NCBI GenBank assembly: GCA_900550835.1
Contig: URTP01000029.1
Coordinates: forward strand, 1-16,493
DNA: 16,493 nt
Direction of reading: 5' to 3'
DNA from: an uncultured Collinsella sp.
Lineage (GTDB): Bacteria; Actinomycetota; Coriobacteriia; Coriobacteriales; Coriobacteriaceae
This document shows positions 14,834 through 16,493 of the stretch, piece after piece; the stretch's first letter is position 1; each line of letters opens with the position of its first letter. A model generated the notes under the pieces. It was not told the DNA's origin and did not search any database. It was given only the letters and a program-made list of their open reading frames with translations. Both the position numbers and the translations under genes were made by a program.

Positions 14834-14864
14834 AAGATACCAATGCAAGATGCTTGCAGGTCAA
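14834..14864 (-). promoter_or_regulatory. Second candidate ppdK promoter holding a 15-base palindrome
   Basis: On the minus strand TTGACC (14864-14859) and TATCTT (14839-14834) are 19 bases apart, slightly long for a promoter. The spacer is mostly a perfect palindrome, TGCAAG-ATG-CTTGCA (14844-14858 on the plus strand). A repressor bound there would block such a promoter. The palindrome is certain; the promoter and the operator are inferences. Confidence 0.35.
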
Positions 14865-14955
14865 ATGCTAGTTTATTGCTAAATCGCTTTACCAATATCG
14901 TGCATTATTTTTAGGTAGTCTTTTAGAGACGGGCATTTTTAGCTACCCCAATAAG

Positions 14956-15831
14956 CTAGCTTTGCTGGGCTCGGCGGGCGGCGCGGCGGGCACGGGCATC
15001 TTGGATTTCCTCCAAGTGGCTAATGATCTCGGCAGCGCTTTCCTCGATGGCCTTGCCATCGGTACGCACCACAAAGCAGCCTAGGCGCTTCATGAGGGCA
15101 CGGGCTTCCTCAAGCTCGCTGCGCACACTCTCGGGCTCGGCATAGGAGCCGGCAACGGCACGGGCGTAGTCATCGCCCAAGCGACTATCGCGAATTTCGG
15201 AAATCACATCGACGGTCGAGATCAGACCAAACAACCGCATCGGGTCAACCTCGTAAATCGACTTCGGCGGCTCCATGCCATGCGCCAGTGGGACATTGGC
15301 GACCTTGTAGCCCTGATAGGCTAAATACATCGACAGCGGCGTCTTGGATGTACGCGACACACCCAGCAGCACGATATCGGCACCCGACAGATCGTCGCAA
15401 CCGCGCCCGTCATCGTGCTCAACGAAATACTCCATGGCCTCGATACGATGGAAATAGCGGTCATCGGTCTTGTGAATCACGCCCGCAACGCACTTGGGCG
15501 GCACACCGATGAGCGACGACAGCACGGCAAGCGTCGGGCCGATCAGGTCGACCGAACGGATATGCAGCATACCCAGGTAATCGAGCACGCGGGCGCGAAG
15601 CGCCGGATCGACAATGGTATGGAACACGGCGACATCGCGATGGTCGGCATCGACGCGCGGCCCCACAAATGACTTGACCTGCTCCACGGAGGTCACCTTG
15701 GGCAGGCGCAAAACGCGAAAAGCCCCTTTATCAAATTGCCCGGACGCCGCAAGCACCACCTCACAAGCGGTATCGCCGAGCGAGTCGGAGATAACGATAA
15801 CGGTGGGACGAGCGGTGACCGGGCAATCCAT
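14956..15831 (-). CDS. ppsR: PPDK regulatory protein (bifunctional kinase/pyrophosphorylase)
   Basis: This family (formerly DUF299) switches PPDK or PEP synthase off by ADP-dependent phosphorylation of a Thr beside the catalytic His, and on again by phosphate-dependent removal. The 291-residue product begins TVIVISDSLGDTACEV, has the P-loop GVSRTSKTPLSMYLA (157-171), and includes YFHRIEAMEYFVEHDDGR near 126-143 and VANVPLAHGMEPPKSIYEVD near 177-196, with an Arg/Ala-rich tail. Start is ATG at 15831-15829, with AAGGAG six bases upstream. It follows glyS after 34 bases, which hold a small 5-bp hairpin (15845-15858). The target Thr is present in the adjacent ppdK, so the substrate is PPDK rather than PEP synthase. 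Confidence 0.95.
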   Translation of the reverse strand: MDCPVTARPTVIVISDSLGDTACEVVLAASGQFDKGAFRVLRLPKVTSVEQVKSFVGPRVDADHRDVAVFHTIVDPALRARVLDYLGMLHIRSVDLIGPTLAVLSSLIGVPPKCVAGVIHKTDDRYFHRIEAMEYFVEHDDGRGCDDLSGADIVLLGVSRTSKTPLSMYLAYQGYKVANVPLAHGMEPPKSIYEVDPMRLFGLISTVDVISEIRDSRLGDDYARAVAGSYAEPESVRSELEEARALMKRLGCFVVRTDGKAIEESAAEIISHLEEIQDARARRAARRAQQS

Positions 15832-15865
15832 GCGGGGCTCCTTTTGCGCTTATGCGCAGGCTGGC

Positions 15866-16493
15866 TTACTTTTTGCGGGCAAGCTCACCGATGTTGGCAA
15901 TGCCGGAGAAAACGGCCTCGAAGCGGTTGAGCAGCTTAAGGCGATTATCGCGAAGCAGCTCGTCCTTGTCCATGACCATGACCTCATCGAAGAAACGGTC
16001 GATGGGCGCGCGCAGGGCGGCGAGGGCGGCAAATGCGGTCGGGTAGTCCTCGGCAGCAAGGGCGGCATCGACGGCGGTCTGAGCAGCCTCGGAGGCGTCG
16101 GCGAGCGCAAGCTCGACCTCGCCCATCAGGCTGCGGTCATACTCCGCACCCAGCTCGGGCTTGGAGATATGCGCGGCGCGGGCATAGGCGGTCGCCAGGT
16201 TGTCGAACGTCTCAGCGTCGTTCTTGCGGGCCTCGTCGAGGGCGGCGCAGCGGGCGAAGAAGACGGACGGGGCGATGATGTGCACCGCGGAGACGGCGGC
16301 GACGGTATCGGCCGGAATCTTTTCGTCGCGGGCCATGCTCACCAGGCGGCCATGGAAGAAGTCACGAACCTGCTGGGCGACCTCGGCGGCGTCGAACTCA
16401 ATGCCCTGCTCACTGTAGAGTTCGAGGGCAAAGTCGATGAGCGACGTGGGGTCGATCGGCAGACGGTCGCGCAGGATGTTGATAATGCCGATA
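15866..16493 (-). CDS. glyS: Glycyl-tRNA synthetase beta subunit, C-terminal part only
   Basis: The beta chain of the tetrameric glycyl-tRNA synthetase binds tRNA-Gly and works with GlyQ. The last 208 residues are present, and the gene continues past base 16493. The reading frame runs through an early GIINILRDRLPID, the FFHGRLVSMARD segment, and the family end FFDEVMVMDKDELLRDNRLKLLNR before ELARKK (the last motif given as a region near 16010-15930). It lies upstream of ppsR, as in several Gram-positive genomes where glyQS and the ppsR homologue are close. An internal ATG at 16342 is not the start, because conserved sequence continues ahead of it. Confidence 0.95.
   Translation of the reverse strand, partial: IGIINILRDRLPIDPTSLIDFALELYSEQGIEFDAAEVAQQVRDFFHGRLVSMARDEKIPADTVAAVSAVHIIAPSVFFARCAALDEARKNDAETFDNLATAYARAAHISKPELGAEYDRSLMGEVELALADASEAAQTAVDAALAAEDYPTAFAALAALRAPIDRFFDEVMVMDKDELLRDNRLKLLNRFEAVFSGIANIGELARKK

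Noticed and set aside
14929..14960. Repeated TAGCT and short GTCT/AGAC pairing after ppsR as a terminator
   Set aside because: The stems are only four or five base pairs and are not followed by Ts on the minus strand; I cannot support a terminator of ppsR.
1..16493. Search for mobile elements, CRISPR arrays, tRNA or rRNA genes, toxin-antitoxin or defence genes
   Set aside because: No repeat-spacer array, transposase, RNA gene fold or defence domain was seen; the Xer recombinase is the chromosomal type in a conserved setting.

Overview
This is a continuous stretch of bacterial core chromosome in which every gene I can support lies on the minus strand, so transcription runs from the high to the low coordinates. 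The DNA is GC-rich, apart from an AT-rich spacer at about 14829-14955. Ribosome binding sites are strong, non-ATG starts are frequent and most genes are tightly packed. Together with the gene content (TrmFO, a long RNase HII, PPDK with its regulatory protein, and a Bacillus-like gene order) this suggests an actinobacterium of the class Coriobacteriia, such as Collinsella or a relative. That placement is inferred from protein style and gene order, not from a search.

Layout in the direction of transcription. (1) 16493-14956: the 3' end of glyS (glycyl-tRNA synthetase beta chain), then ppsR. (2) A 297-base regulatory spacer with several ordered sequence motifs, then ppdK (pyruvate, phosphate dikinase), ending in a 12-bp hairpin. 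PpsR is the known switch for PPDK, so these two form a functional unit of pyruvate/PEP metabolism. (3) rplS with its own promoter, leader hairpin and terminator, followed by rnhB, which ends in a second strong terminator. (4) A DNA-processing and tRNA-modification cluster: yraN, comM, dprA, trmFO and a XerC/D-type recombinase. The yraN-comM, comM-dprA and trmFO-xer junctions overlap; dprA and trmFO are about 14 bases apart. (5) rpsB-tsf, with a good promoter, a long structured leader and a strong terminator. (6) pyrH-frr-uppS-cdsA-dxr, which links ribosome recycling and UMP kinase to undecaprenyl phosphate, phospholipid and isoprenoid synthesis. dxr runs off the left edge.

Blocks 3-6 follow the order known from Bacillus (rplS, rnhB, then dprA, trmFO, xerC/codV, rpsB, tsf, pyrH, frr, uppS, cdsA, dxr). 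The genes that lie between in Bacillus (sucCD, topA, hslVU/clpQY, codY) are missing. I see no mobile element, CRISPR array, tRNA, rRNA or foreign island. The window is a housekeeping region, and I do not think it holds a new defence or mobile system. The most interesting items are the ppdK control region (a phased GGTAAA array, a perfect palindrome and an inverted repeat around the -10), the recombinase gene with no ATG, GTG or TTG start at its proper N-terminus, and the structured leader of rpsB.
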